Assembly (NCBI RefSeq): GCF_000582685.1
Contig: NZ_KK073768.1
Coordinates: 810,509 to 874,508, forward strand
Length of the DNA: 64,000 nt
From: [Scytonema hofmanni] UTEX 2349
GTDB taxonomy: Bacteria; Cyanobacteriota; Cyanobacteriia; Cyanobacteriales; Nostocaceae
Direction of reading: 5' to 3'
A program made the position numbers and the translations under genes. Each line of letters starts with the position of its first letter. Within the stretch, counting starts at the first letter, position 1. Below the pieces are notes generated by a model, which was not told the origin of the DNA, ran no database searches, and saw only the letters and a program-made list of their open reading frames with translations. Positions 1 through 7,658 of the stretch are shown here, one piece after another.

Positions 1-676
1 TAGTACTGGTAGGAGCTTGTGCATAGATGACACTCCTACCATACCGAGCTCAGTTTTTGATATTTACTAGCTCTGTGTAAGATTCATCTATCGCTATACC
101 TTTAATTTACCGCTTCTTATTCTCGGCGTGCCGCGATCGCAGGGGGGATTTCTGGAGTAGATAACCGTACCTGTTGATACTCCCTGACCTGACGGGGCGC
201 ATTTAAATTTTCTTCACAAAGCCACCATTCAAAGCATTATCGGCATTTTGGCATAATATTATGGCTGTATTTAAGATAAACTATTTATAATAACAGTATA
301 GACTTAGCAATCTCTACAGATTATCCTCAAGTCCTTTTTCCTATTGTCAATTATTTTACTTGAGCAAATACACAAAAATATTATTTTTTTCAACAAGAAT
401 ATAAAAATTATTCTTGAGAAAAGCTAGCAAAACATAGCGTAATTTCTGATTTTTGGAATTAATTGTCTGAGATTAACTGATTGATTACAGACGAGAAAAA
501 GAGTGATTATTAAAGGTTAGCGATTGTGAAAATTTAGTGTGAAAAATTTGCTTTCGAGAAAAACTGCACTACTAACATCTACTAAAAGTACATACTGATT
601 AATGAAAAGCAACTTTATCTAACTTTTCTTCACTCCACAGAATGAACAATTAAGAAGTTTAGACAGCGAAGTTTTC
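1..676. other. intergenic region at window start
   Basis: No convincing gene is visible. An 8-bp inverted repeat (GGTAGGAG at 8-15, CTCCTACC at 33-40) could form a stem-loop of unknown role. One HIP1 octamer lies near 135. The AT-rich stretch 340-660 is probably the upstream region of the following glycosyltransferase; I could not assign a promoter with confidence. Confidence 0.5.
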
Positions 677-1894
677 ATGGAACAAATATCACAAATTGAT
701 GCAAGAATCCAAGACAAAACAGCCTATCCGGACATTTTAGTAATATCGCGCACCTTCTTGCCGAACGAGGGCGGAATCGCAGAATATATATATAATCGCT
801 GTCTGCAAGACCCAGAAAGGGTAATTGTTTTAGCGGGTAGTTGTTCTGGAGACAAAGCATTTGATCGCGATCAACAGTTTCCCGTGTATCGGTGGTCAAA
901 CCCTAGATTTTTGCGTAGTGGTTTTGTCCAGAATACAATCAAGCATATTCTCAATCTGGTCTGGTCATTTGTGCTAGCCATGCAACTTTATTTTCGCTAT
1001 CGTTACCGCTACATAGAGTGGGGTCACGGCTACAACTTTCTTTGCCTGTTGCTATTAAGCTATTTATTACCTATCCGTTTTTTTATCTATTTACATGGTA
1101 ATGATGTAGTTCATGTTTTACACAATCCCTTGTGGCGATCGCTCTTTGCATTAACACTGATACGAGCCGAAGGAATTGTTTGTAAAAGTTCGTTTATAAA
1201 AGATTACCTGAAAGCTAATTTCCGATTTAATACTCCTACCCACATTATCAATCCTATCCTCAGACCGGAAAAATTTGCCGATTCTGCCAGCGTTGATAGT
1301 CTTGATAATTTACGTGTTCACATCCGTGAAGCATACAATATTCCAGAAAAATCTGTAGTCATTCTTTCAGTAGGACAACTTGAAAAGTGTAAAGGCTTCG
1401 ACAAAATAATTGAAAACTTAACACTACTGCTGACTCAGGGGATAGATGTTCACTATATACTTTGTGGGCAAGGTGCTTGTGAATTAGAACTGAAATCTTT
1501 AGCACGTCGCTTGCGAGTAGATAAACGGGTACACTTTGCCGGATATGTAAGCGATCGCGAATTAGCTGGCTACTATGCAGCTTGTGATTTATTTGCTATG
1601 CTGACTTTGTTTGACACCAAATCCGCCAGTATAGAGGGTTTTGATCCAGTTTATTTAGAAGCGGGTTACTTCGGTAAGCCTGTAATTGCTTCTTGTTTAG
1701 GTGGTGTCATTGATGCAGTTCGCCATGAAGAAAATGGCATCCTAGTTAATCCGAATTCTGGCTGTGAAATTTTTCAAGCTTTCAGTCGCTTGTGTAAAGA
1801 CCAGCAGCTACGTGAAAAACTAGGTCGCATCGGAAAAGAACTAGCCAAACGCAAAACCCTTCACCGCACGCTTTACGCTTCAAGAGTTAGTTGA
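677..1894 (+). CDS. glycosyltransferase family 4 protein
   Basis: 405 aa, a GT-B fold retaining glycosyltransferase of the GT4 type that would transfer a sugar from a nucleotide-sugar donor to a polysaccharide or glycolipid acceptor. The N-terminal half carries the typical GGIAEYIYN loop (about residues 34-42) and the C-terminal half the donor-binding segment: ILSVGQLEKCKGFDKII (about 235-251), a GYVSDRELAGYYAACDLF stretch and EGFDPVYLEAGYFGKPVIAS with the family's EX7E pattern. The start ATG has only a weak ribosome site. The C-terminus is odd: the expected last helix is replaced by KRKTLHRTLYASRVS and the stop falls in a TTGATAG heptamer array. One frame over, the same bases read KPFTARFTLQELVDS, closer to a normal GT4 tail, so a one-base slip near the AAAA run at about 1850 is possible. 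Acceptor and pathway cannot be told. Confidence 0.85.
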   Translation: MEQISQIDARIQDKTAYPDILVISRTFLPNEGGIAEYIYNRCLQDPERVIVLAGSCSGDKAFDRDQQFPVYRWSNPRFLRSGFVQNTIKHILNLVWSFVLAMQLYFRYRYRYIEWGHGYNFLCLLLLSYLLPIRFFIYLHGNDVVHVLHNPLWRSLFALTLIRAEGIVCKSSFIKDYLKANFRFNTPTHIINPILRPEKFADSASVDSLDNLRVHIREAYNIPEKSVVILSVGQLEKCKGFDKIIENLTLLLTQGIDVHYILCGQGACELELKSLARRLRVDKRVHFAGYVSDRELAGYYAACDLFAMLTLFDTKSASIEGFDPVYLEAGYFGKPVIASCLGGVIDAVRHEENGILVNPNSGCEIFQAFSRLCKDQQLREKLGRIGKELAKRKTLHRTLYASRVS

Positions 1895-1922
1895 TAGTTG
1901 ATAGTTGATAGTCGATAGTAAT
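1891..1922. repeat. TTGATAG heptamer array (STRR)
   Basis: About four tandem copies of TTGATAG / TCGATAG, of the short tandemly repeated repetitive type common in heterocystous cyanobacteria. It supplies the stop codon of the upstream glycosyltransferase. Confidence 0.8.
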
Positions 1923-1946
1923 AATTATTGACCCTTGACTCTTAAC

Positions 1947-2159
1947 TCACCCACCTCCGACAATCGTGACTACTTCAAGGCGATCGCCTTGCTGTATTAT
2001 CGTGTCAGACCAAAACTGACGGTGTAAAATTTCCCCGTTATACTCCACCGCTATTAGGCGGAGATTAAAACCTAATTCTTGGAGTATATCGGGTAAAGGT
2101 GTTTGGGATGAGCAAGTACGAGTTTCCCCGTTTAGAGAAAGCGTAATCTGGTCAGACAT
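1947..2159 (-). CDS. thiS: sulfur carrier protein ThiS
   Basis: 70 aa ubiquitin-fold sulfur carrier. The C-terminus ends VVTIVGGG, the Gly-Gly tail that is adenylylated and thiocarboxylated before donating sulfur to the thiazole ring of thiamine. Length matches the family (65-75 aa). It lies 14 bp downstream of thiE on the same strand, so the two are probably cotranscribed. The domain start LSLNGETRTC is typical. No thiF or thiG is in the window. Confidence 0.93.
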   Translation of the reverse strand: MSDQITLSLNGETRTCSSQTPLPDILQELGFNLRLIAVEYNGEILHRQFWSDTIIQQGDRLEVVTIVGGG

Positions 2160-2173
2160 AAGCCAGGAATTGT

Positions 2174-3277
2174 TTAAGGATTTGCTTTAACGCGATAAAG
2201 TTGGGAGAGTAAATATTGTGTTACTAAAGTAGGCTGTTCAGCTTCCATAAGCGATCGCACTACCGCTACACGTTCGGCACCTGCGTCAATCACCTCGTTG
2301 ATATTATTTGGGTCGATTCCCCCAATCGCAAACCAAGGTATCGGACTATTTTTCGCTGCATAACTGACATATTCTACGCCAGTTGCTGCTTTACCGACTT
2401 TTGTGGGAGTTTCATAAACTGGTCCAACACCAATATAATCTGCTCCATCGGTAATCGCCCCTTGCATTTCTTTTGAATTTGTGGTAGAACGACCTATCAA
2501 GCGCTGTGGTCCGAGTAATTGTCGGGCAATGGCAATCGGCATATCTTGCTGTCCTAGATGCACCCCATCTGCATCGACTGCCAAAGCCAAATCTACTCGG
2601 TCATTCATGATAAAAAGAGCGCCATAGCTGTGACATAGCTGCCGCAACTTCATAGCTTGTTCTAGACGCACAGTATCATCAGCGGTTTTGTCGCGGTACT
2701 GTAAAAGCGTTAATCCACCTTTGAGAGCAGCTTCAACGGTTGACAATAAATTTTCACTTTGGGAGGTGACAAGATAAAGACGCGATCGCAATAGCAATTG
2801 ATGGCGCTGATAACCGAATAAACTACTTTCCAGGGTATAAACCCGATAGCGCATCTGCTTAAAAGCTTTCCCCATATTCGGATGAGTCAGCTTGCCGTAT
2901 TCTTCCAGCACCCGCATTGCTTCTTGTACGCGACCGAAGTTAGCTTGCAATAACGATTTGATATTGGCGCGTTGTTCTTCCTGAGGATGACTTAACCCAG
3001 TACCAGCATCGCCCATTGTATCCCGTGCCGCCCGTATTTGAGCCGTATGCCAATTAGCTATCTCTTGTCGTAAATGCTTACATTCAAGAGTTAATTGGGC
3101 ATTATTCAACCCAAAGCGACACCATTCTTCGATAATTCGCAAACCTTCACGAGCGCGATCTAAATTGGCATCTAAAATGCGGTAAATAACATGCTGTATC
3201 TGCTCTGTTTGGCTGTATGGCTCGACCATTAGAACAACCCCATTAGTGCTTTCATCGTCACAGCCAGCCTCTTTCAT
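2174..3277 (-). CDS. thiE: thiamine phosphate synthase (ThiD2-like + ThiE)
   Basis: 367 aa with the cyanobacterial two-part layout. Residues about 30-165 form the N-terminal ThiD2-like helical domain (YRILDANLDRAREGLRII, then GDAGTGLSHPQE). Residues about 175-360 are the TIM-barrel ThiE, which joins HMP pyrophosphate and thiazole phosphate to make thiamine monophosphate: LYLVTSQSE, LLQYRDKTAD with the pyrophosphate-binding lysine, FIMNDRVDLALAVDADGVHLGQ, GPVYETPTK and FAIGGI. The most upstream ATG has no clear ribosome site; an in-frame ATG at 3229 is preceded by GGGG and gives 351 aa, which may be the real start. No TPP riboswitch was recognised upstream. It precedes thiS on the same strand. 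Confidence 0.93.
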   Translation of the reverse strand: MKEAGCDDESTNGVVLMVEPYSQTEQIQHVIYRILDANLDRAREGLRIIEEWCRFGLNNAQLTLECKHLRQEIANWHTAQIRAARDTMGDAGTGLSHPQEEQRANIKSLLQANFGRVQEAMRVLEEYGKLTHPNMGKAFKQMRYRVYTLESSLFGYQRHQLLLRSRLYLVTSQSENLLSTVEAALKGGLTLLQYRDKTADDTVRLEQAMKLRQLCHSYGALFIMNDRVDLALAVDADGVHLGQQDMPIAIARQLLGPQRLIGRSTTNSKEMQGAITDGADYIGVGPVYETPTKVGKAATGVEYVSYAAKNSPIPWFAIGGIDPNNINEVIDAGAERVAVVRSLMEAEQPTLVTQYLLSQLYRVKANP

Positions 3278-3319
3278 ATTTGCAATCTTTTTCGCATGGA
3301 AGTTGGTTATTTATTAGAA

Positions 3320-3440
3320 ATTGGAAATTGGGCAATGGCAATGGCAATGGGCAATGGGCAATGGGCATTGGGCATTGGTAATAATTCTTTTCCTATTCCC
3401 TAGTCCCCAGTCCCCAGTCCCCAGTCCCTAGTCCCTAGTA
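3320..3440. repeat. STRR arrays (GGGCAAT/GGGCATT and CCCCAGT heptamers)
   Basis: Tandem 6-7-mers: GGCAAT/GGGCAATG/GGGCATTG units at about 3331-3378, then CCCCAGT/CCCTAGT units at about 3400-3437. They fill most of the gap between the divergent thiE and the beta-helix gene. Confidence 0.85.
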
Positions 3441-3531
3441 GCCAATAGGTCAATATATGGGTAATATTATCGACATACTAGCCGTTGTCTGAGTATAAAA
3501 AATTAATCTTGGTTGTAAGGAGTGCTCTAAA

Positions 3532-5316
3532 TTGATTTCCCCCTTTGTGTTTCCTAACTATCGTAAAGCAGATATGGTGCCATCCAAGGCGATCGCTTTT
3601 GACTACAAACCAGATTCTTGCCTGAAATTAGCAATACTTTTGGTTGTTCGTTCTTCTATTTTTTGTTTTACCCTTAGCGTAGGCGTGGTAACTACAGCAT
3701 TGTTGGGTATTGCCGACACCGCCATAGCTCAACCATCTGCATCAAATCAGATGCTTATGGGTGAAAAAACAATGTCTCAGGTTAATGTGCTGTTTGTCAA
3801 CCCAAGTGTCGGAGATGACAAACTAGGCAATGGTGGTGAACGGGCACCCTTAAAAACAATTACCCAAGCACTGCAAGCTGCCAAACCCAATACTGTAATT
3901 ATCCTCTCCAAAGGTACTTACAGCACCCAAACCGGAGAGGTATTTCCTTTAATCCTCAAAACAGGAGTGTCAATTCAAGGAGATTCGCAAAACCTAGGAC
4001 GCGAAATTCAAATTCAGGGGGGTGGTTATTACCTCAGTCGCAGCTTTGGCGGACAAAATATCACAATTGTCGGAGCAAACCAAGCCCGATTAACTGGGGT
4101 GACAGTGACGAACCCCAATCCTCGTGGTTACGGCTTATGGATTGAATCGAGCAATCCTATAATTGTCGAAAATACTTTTACGGGTAGTACACAAGATGGC
4201 GTTTCTGTCAATGGAAATAGTGCGCCCATTATTAGCAAAAATTACTTTTATCGCAATGGAGCGAATGGAATCACCATTAATGGTAATTCGAGTCCGCAAG
4301 TGCGAGAAAATGTCTTTGAACAAACGGGTTTTGGGATTAATATTGCCAAAAATGCCACGCCAATGGTGGTAGGAAATCAAATTAAGAACAACAGAGCCGG
4401 AATTATTGTCCAGGCTAATGCTCGCCCAATTTTACGGAATAATGTAATTGAGGGCAGTAAAGAAGATGGGTTAGTAGCGATCGCACAAGCAATGCCAGAT
4501 TTAGGTAACGCATCCGAAGCCGGTGGTAATCAGTTTCGCAATAATGCTCGTTATGACATTAACGCGCTTGCGGCAAAACAAGTAATTTCCGCTGTTGGGA
4601 ATAACTTGGGAAGCGATCGCATCGCCGGTAAAATAGATATGCAAGGTGGAAGTGCTATGGCTTCATTACCCAATAATCTGGCACCTCCAACTTCAGCAAA
4701 TCGAGAAATCACCTTCAATGCACCCGCAGTATCCGAAACTCCTAAATTAGAACGGTCATCATCTAGACCCAACATTCCTTGGGGACGCTTGAATCCGCAA
4801 CTAATGCCACTACAAAGTGCCAATTCTCCGCTTTCCGTGGCTTCTCAAAATCAACAGCAACCCATTTCTAAACTTGCCACCTTTCCTACTCCTAGCAGCT
4901 TACCAGGGTATCGAGAATCAGTTTCTGCGCCATCGACCATCGCAACTAACGCAGTGATGCCACAGTTGAATTATGTGCGAGTTGATCCCAACACAATTGA
5001 GTTTAACGCACCGCAATCTGTCAGCGATACGCGAAACGTGAGCGCACCTGAAAACCCAACAACAACGTATCGCAGTCAATCGCCTTTGTCTATGGGCGTT
5101 ACCCAAACCGGTTTGCGTTATCGGGTAATGGTGGAAATAGCAAATCAAAACGAGCAAAACTTAGTGCGATCTATTGCTCCTGGTGCTTTTGCTACAGTTT
5201 GGCAAGGTAGGGGAGTCATGCAAGCAGGAGTTTTTAGCAGTCGCTATAATGCTAACGAAATGCTGAAACTTCTCAACAGAAAGGGTTTGAGAGGAATGAT
5301 TTCGCCGACGAATTAA
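3532..5316 (+). CDS. DUF1565 right-handed beta-helix protein, exported
   Basis: 594 aa. The N-terminus is hydrophobic (residues about 28-65) and ends near ADTAIAQ, a plausible signal peptide. Residues about 85-335 form a DUF1565/parallel beta-helix domain: NPSVGDDKLG, APLKTITQALQ, GVSIQGD, then repeated N-rich rungs such as NGITINGNSSPQVREN. A long Pro/Ser/Asn linker follows, and a C-terminal alpha/beta module (LRYRVMVEIANQN ... QAGVFSSRYNANEMLKLLNRKGL) resembles a SPOR-type peptidoglycan-binding domain. The TTG start is chosen because AAGGAG lies about 10 bases upstream; an in-frame ATG occurs at 3574. A paralogue with the same N-terminal domain and SLH repeats is encoded at 7659-9134. Role unknown; a surface or cell-wall protein is inferred. 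Confidence 0.8.
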   Translation: MISPFVFPNYRKADMVPSKAIAFDYKPDSCLKLAILLVVRSSIFCFTLSVGVVTTALLGIADTAIAQPSASNQMLMGEKTMSQVNVLFVNPSVGDDKLGNGGERAPLKTITQALQAAKPNTVIILSKGTYSTQTGEVFPLILKTGVSIQGDSQNLGREIQIQGGGYYLSRSFGGQNITIVGANQARLTGVTVTNPNPRGYGLWIESSNPIIVENTFTGSTQDGVSVNGNSAPIISKNYFYRNGANGITINGNSSPQVRENVFEQTGFGINIAKNATPMVVGNQIKNNRAGIIVQANARPILRNNVIEGSKEDGLVAIAQAMPDLGNASEAGGNQFRNNARYDINALAAKQVISAVGNNLGSDRIAGKIDMQGGSAMASLPNNLAPPTSANREITFNAPAVSETPKLERSSSRPNIPWGRLNPQLMPLQSANSPLSVASQNQQQPISKLATFPTPSSLPGYRESVSAPSTIATNAVMPQLNYVRVDPNTIEFNAPQSVSDTRNVSAPENPTTTYRSQSPLSMGVTQTGLRYRVMVEIANQNEQNLVRSIAPGAFATVWQGRGVMQAGVFSSRYNANEMLKLLNRKGLRGMISPTN

Positions 5317-5379
5317 GCTTGTATTATTGGAAAGCGCCATCGCTCTTTTTTTCATAATTCTTAATAAAGTTGAGAAACA

Positions 5380-5398
5380 GGCGATCGCCCCTTTTTTA
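5380..5398 (+). terminator. HIP1-based hairpin with T-run
   Basis: The palindrome GGCGATCGCC (5380-5389) is followed by CCTTTTTT. It sits behind the beta-helix gene and looks like an intrinsic terminator built on a HIP1 core. Confidence 0.4.
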
Positions 5399-5460
5399 TA
5401 CTCTGCTCTCACAAGCGTATATGTCCTAAAATTGAAAAAACTTATAGCTGTGCGGCAAAT

Positions 5461-5685
5461 ATGGACAGGATATCAATTAACTCTCAAATCCACTTTGGGA
5501 AGCCTTGCATAGCAGGTACTCGCATAACTGTGCAAAGCATTCTTGAATTGCTCAATGAAGGGCTTTCTTTTAAAGAAATTATTCAAGAATACTATCCCAA
5601 TCTTCAAGTTGAGGAGATCCAAGCTTGTTTACAGTATGCCATTGCACTAGTGGCGGCTGAAGACATTCATTTGGCATCAGCTTAG
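5461..5685 (+). CDS. DUF433 antitoxin-like protein
   Basis: 74 aa with a DUF433 domain: the conserved GKPCIAGTRITVQSILELL stretch (about residues 14-32) is a winged-helix-like fold seen in small antitoxins. It stops 2 bp before a DUF5615 PIN-like gene, the usual partner. Such pairs are predicted type II toxin-antitoxin modules in which the DUF433 protein binds the toxin and probably the operon promoter. A function in this organism is inferred, not shown. Confidence 0.85.
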   Translation: MDRISINSQIHFGKPCIAGTRITVQSILELLNEGLSFKEIIQEYYPNLQVEEIQACLQYAIALVAAEDIHLASA

Positions 5686-5687
5686 TT

Positions 5688-6047
5688 ATGAAGCTTCTTC
5701 TTGATCAAGATGTGTATGCTGTGACTGCAAGCTTTTTGATAGATGCTGGACACGATGTAGTTCTTGTAGGGATGATTGGTTTAGAGCAAGCTAGTGACGA
5801 AGAAATACTCAGATTAGCGCAAGAAGAAAATAGAGTTCTGATCACGCGAGACAGAGACTACGGAAATCTTGTTTTTGTGAAGGCAATTGGAACTGGTGTT
5901 ATTTATCTTCGAGTTCTACCTAAGACTGTGAAAGCAGTTCACAACGAACTAGCACGAGTTCTACAAAGCTATTCTGAAGCAGAACTTATAGGAGGGTTTT
6001 TGGTTGTAGAACCGGATGGACATCGGTTTAGAAAACTATCTTCATAG
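5688..6047 (+). CDS. DUF5615 PIN-like toxin
   Basis: 119 aa, DUF5615 (PIN-like ribonuclease) family. The acidic residues expected for the metal site are visible: LLLDQDV near the N-terminus, QASDEEILRLAQEENRVLITRDRDYGNL in the middle (about residues 37-64). Only 2 bp separate it from the upstream DUF433 gene, indicating one operon. Predicted endoribonuclease toxin neutralised by the DUF433 protein. Length is typical. Confidence 0.85.
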   Translation: MKLLLDQDVYAVTASFLIDAGHDVVLVGMIGLEQASDEEILRLAQEENRVLITRDRDYGNLVFVKAIGTGVIYLRVLPKTVKAVHNELARVLQSYSEAELIGGFLVVEPDGHRFRKLSS

Positions 6048-6079
6048 AAAGTTAAATCAGCCTGATTTTAGAGAGCAAA

Positions 6080-6098
6080 GAGCGATCGCTCTTTTTTT
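6080..6098 (+). terminator. HIP1-based intrinsic terminator
   Basis: GAGCGATCGCTC (6080-6091) is a perfect 12-bp palindrome directly followed by TTTTTTT (6092-6098). It lies 33 bp after the DUF5615 stop codon and is a good intrinsic terminator for the toxin-antitoxin operon. Confidence 0.6.
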
Positions 6099-6154
6099 CG
6101 TAAGTCCTATAATGACATAACAGAGTTATGAAGTGCGATCGCCCCAACTAGCGA

Positions 6155-6372
6155 TCAGTTATGATCCAATACGCAAAGTGTAGCTGCATACTGCAAGGAA
6201 AAGGTTGTTATATCAAGTTGATCTTGCTCAGTCCAGGTATCGCTTTGATCGACGATAGACAGATTTTGCTGCAATACGGTTCGTTGAGGATTAAAGTTGC
6301 CAAGCGTAACCGCTCAGTTGGTGAAAGGGTGCAGACAATTTGATTGTAGATTTGTTGGAAGGTCGTTGACAC
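6155..6372 (-). pseudogene. frameshifted remnant of a small cyanobacterial antitoxin-like protein
   Basis: On the minus strand from a GTG at 6372 the frame reads STTFQQIYNQIV ... LSPTERLRLATLIL, then breaks. In another frame it continues LQQNLSIVDQSDTW, TEQDQLDITTFSLQYA, ending at a TGA at 6155. Joined, these give a roughly 70-aa protein of a type common in cyanobacteria next to PIN or RelE toxins (STTxQxIYxQ, LPPxERLRLATLILNEL, DESDxWTEQDxxDxTxFSLQYA); family recollection, not searched. A one-base indel near the NEP/ELV position would explain the break. No partner toxin remains downstream. Confidence 0.6.
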
Positions 6373-6381
6373 GGCAAATCC

Positions 6382-6515
6382 TCACCTGGTCAGAATATTT
6401 TGTATTGTTAGTCGTTCTCTTTTTACTACAGCCCTTTGATCGGGAGTTAAAACAGCTTCCATTTGTTGTTGCGATCGTACCATAATTTGCTCGAACTGAG
6501 TGCGCTGTGTTTTCG
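6382..6515 (-). pseudogene. possible C-terminal remnant of a Spy/LTXXQ-type protein
   Basis: A short open stretch on the minus strand reads TQFEQIMVRSQQQM then EAVLTPDQRAVV before a stop at 6382. The LTPDQR segment resembles the LTXXQ motif near the C-terminus of Spy/CpxP-family periplasmic proteins. It has no start or upstream domain, so it is at best a fragment. The identification is tentative. Confidence 0.3.
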
Positions 6516-6679
6516 GTTTTATATATGTACTTCATTTATCTGAAATCTGCTGTAGACATGAAACTTGAAGGCATCAAAAAACTAATCGACGCGCTTCGGG
6601 GCAACCTTAAGAGGATTAAAGGCTATTCTATAAATTAGGTTTTTAATTGATAAGATATAAAGACTTTCTTTAACTATTT

Positions 6680-7459
6680 TCAACCCTCCATTTCTTTTTG
6701 GGTGTAACGTCGGAGCGACTTTTCACTACTCATTGCTTTGAGTTTTGATGTGAACAACTCAGAGCGATCGCTTTTTTCTGGGGTGAATTGTCCAATTGGT
6801 GGATGATTGGCAGCAGGTAAACACAATGGCTGTTGATTCAAAGAAGATGTTTGGCTGACAAGATGCCTATCAGCGGTTCTTATGAGGCTTAATGCATAAT
6901 GCTGACGCCCAAGGGAATATTTAGACACTCCAGTTGTGGAAGATGGCAAAACCTTTTCTGTCTCTGTACTTTCCCGTGTTTGGTGATGTAAGATTGGCTT
7001 TTCTTGACTCATCACTTCTATCGGCTGAGTATTATTGCGGCTACTATACCCAGTATTGACGCTGGCAGCAGTCGCTGAATTGTGAGTTAGAGAATTTGCG
7101 GTTGGTGGTAATTCAGGAGTATTTTCTTTATTCTCAGATAGAAATGGTGAAGTTAGTGAAGTTAAGCTTTCAGGAAATTTGCTGCAAATCAAGCGTTCAA
7201 ATTCCATGTTGAAATGAAAAATTGCCTGTCCGCGTCGCTGCCAAAACGTTAAAAGTTGCTGAACTGAAAACGCTTTGTAACGACCTTGATACAGTGCTTC
7301 AATCACAGCTAAATGTAGCCAATTTACCGGGTACTGAGTTTGCCAACGGTTAACTAACTCACTAGCACTGTACCCACTGAGGTCAAAACTATAGTGAATT
7401 AGTAAGGCGGCTGCCAAGTCGAGCCACTCGTGTGTCGGGGTTTGGGAGTCACCCTTCAT
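6680..7459 (-). CDS. conserved hypothetical protein
   Basis: 259 aa from the ATG at 7459, chosen because GAGGGGG stands about 5 bases upstream; the frame is open to a TTG at 7630 (316 aa) without a ribosome site. Residues about 7-95 look folded and conserved (HEWLDLAAALLIHYSFDL, LVNRWQTQYPVNWLHLAVIEALYQGRYKAFSVQQLLTFW), with a helical pattern and several Trp/Tyr. The rest is a low-complexity Ser/Thr/Gln/Asn-rich tail with no motif I recognise. It lies downstream of the SLH/beta-helix gene on the same strand, so cotranscription is likely. No function is proposed. Confidence 0.6.
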   Translation of the reverse strand: MKGDSQTPTHEWLDLAAALLIHYSFDLSGYSASELVNRWQTQYPVNWLHLAVIEALYQGRYKAFSVQQLLTFWQRRGQAIFHFNMEFERLICSKFPESLTSLTSPFLSENKENTPELPPTANSLTHNSATAASVNTGYSSRNNTQPIEVMSQEKPILHHQTRESTETEKVLPSSTTGVSKYSLGRQHYALSLIRTADRHLVSQTSSLNQQPLCLPAANHPPIGQFTPEKSDRSELFTSKLKAMSSEKSLRRYTQKEMEG

Positions 7460-7658
7460 GTGCGCCCCCTCAAAGCGTTGAGCGCTGTGTCGCCCAGTTG
7501 CAGGATGTGGTGTGGCAGGGGTGTCCAGGGTTGTTGTGAACATCTGGCTATCAGCTTCTGGCAATAGGTATAAAGTTTCAACCCATCCATATAGCCTCAA
7601 GGTGCTTTTAGCTACAGGGGAAGTTACCAAGTGCTTTTAATTTTATAGGAAGTGTTTT

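Noticed and set aside
3278..3531. TPP riboswitch upstream of thiE
   Set aside because: The expected CUGAGA and ACCUGA-type boxes were not found on the minus strand.
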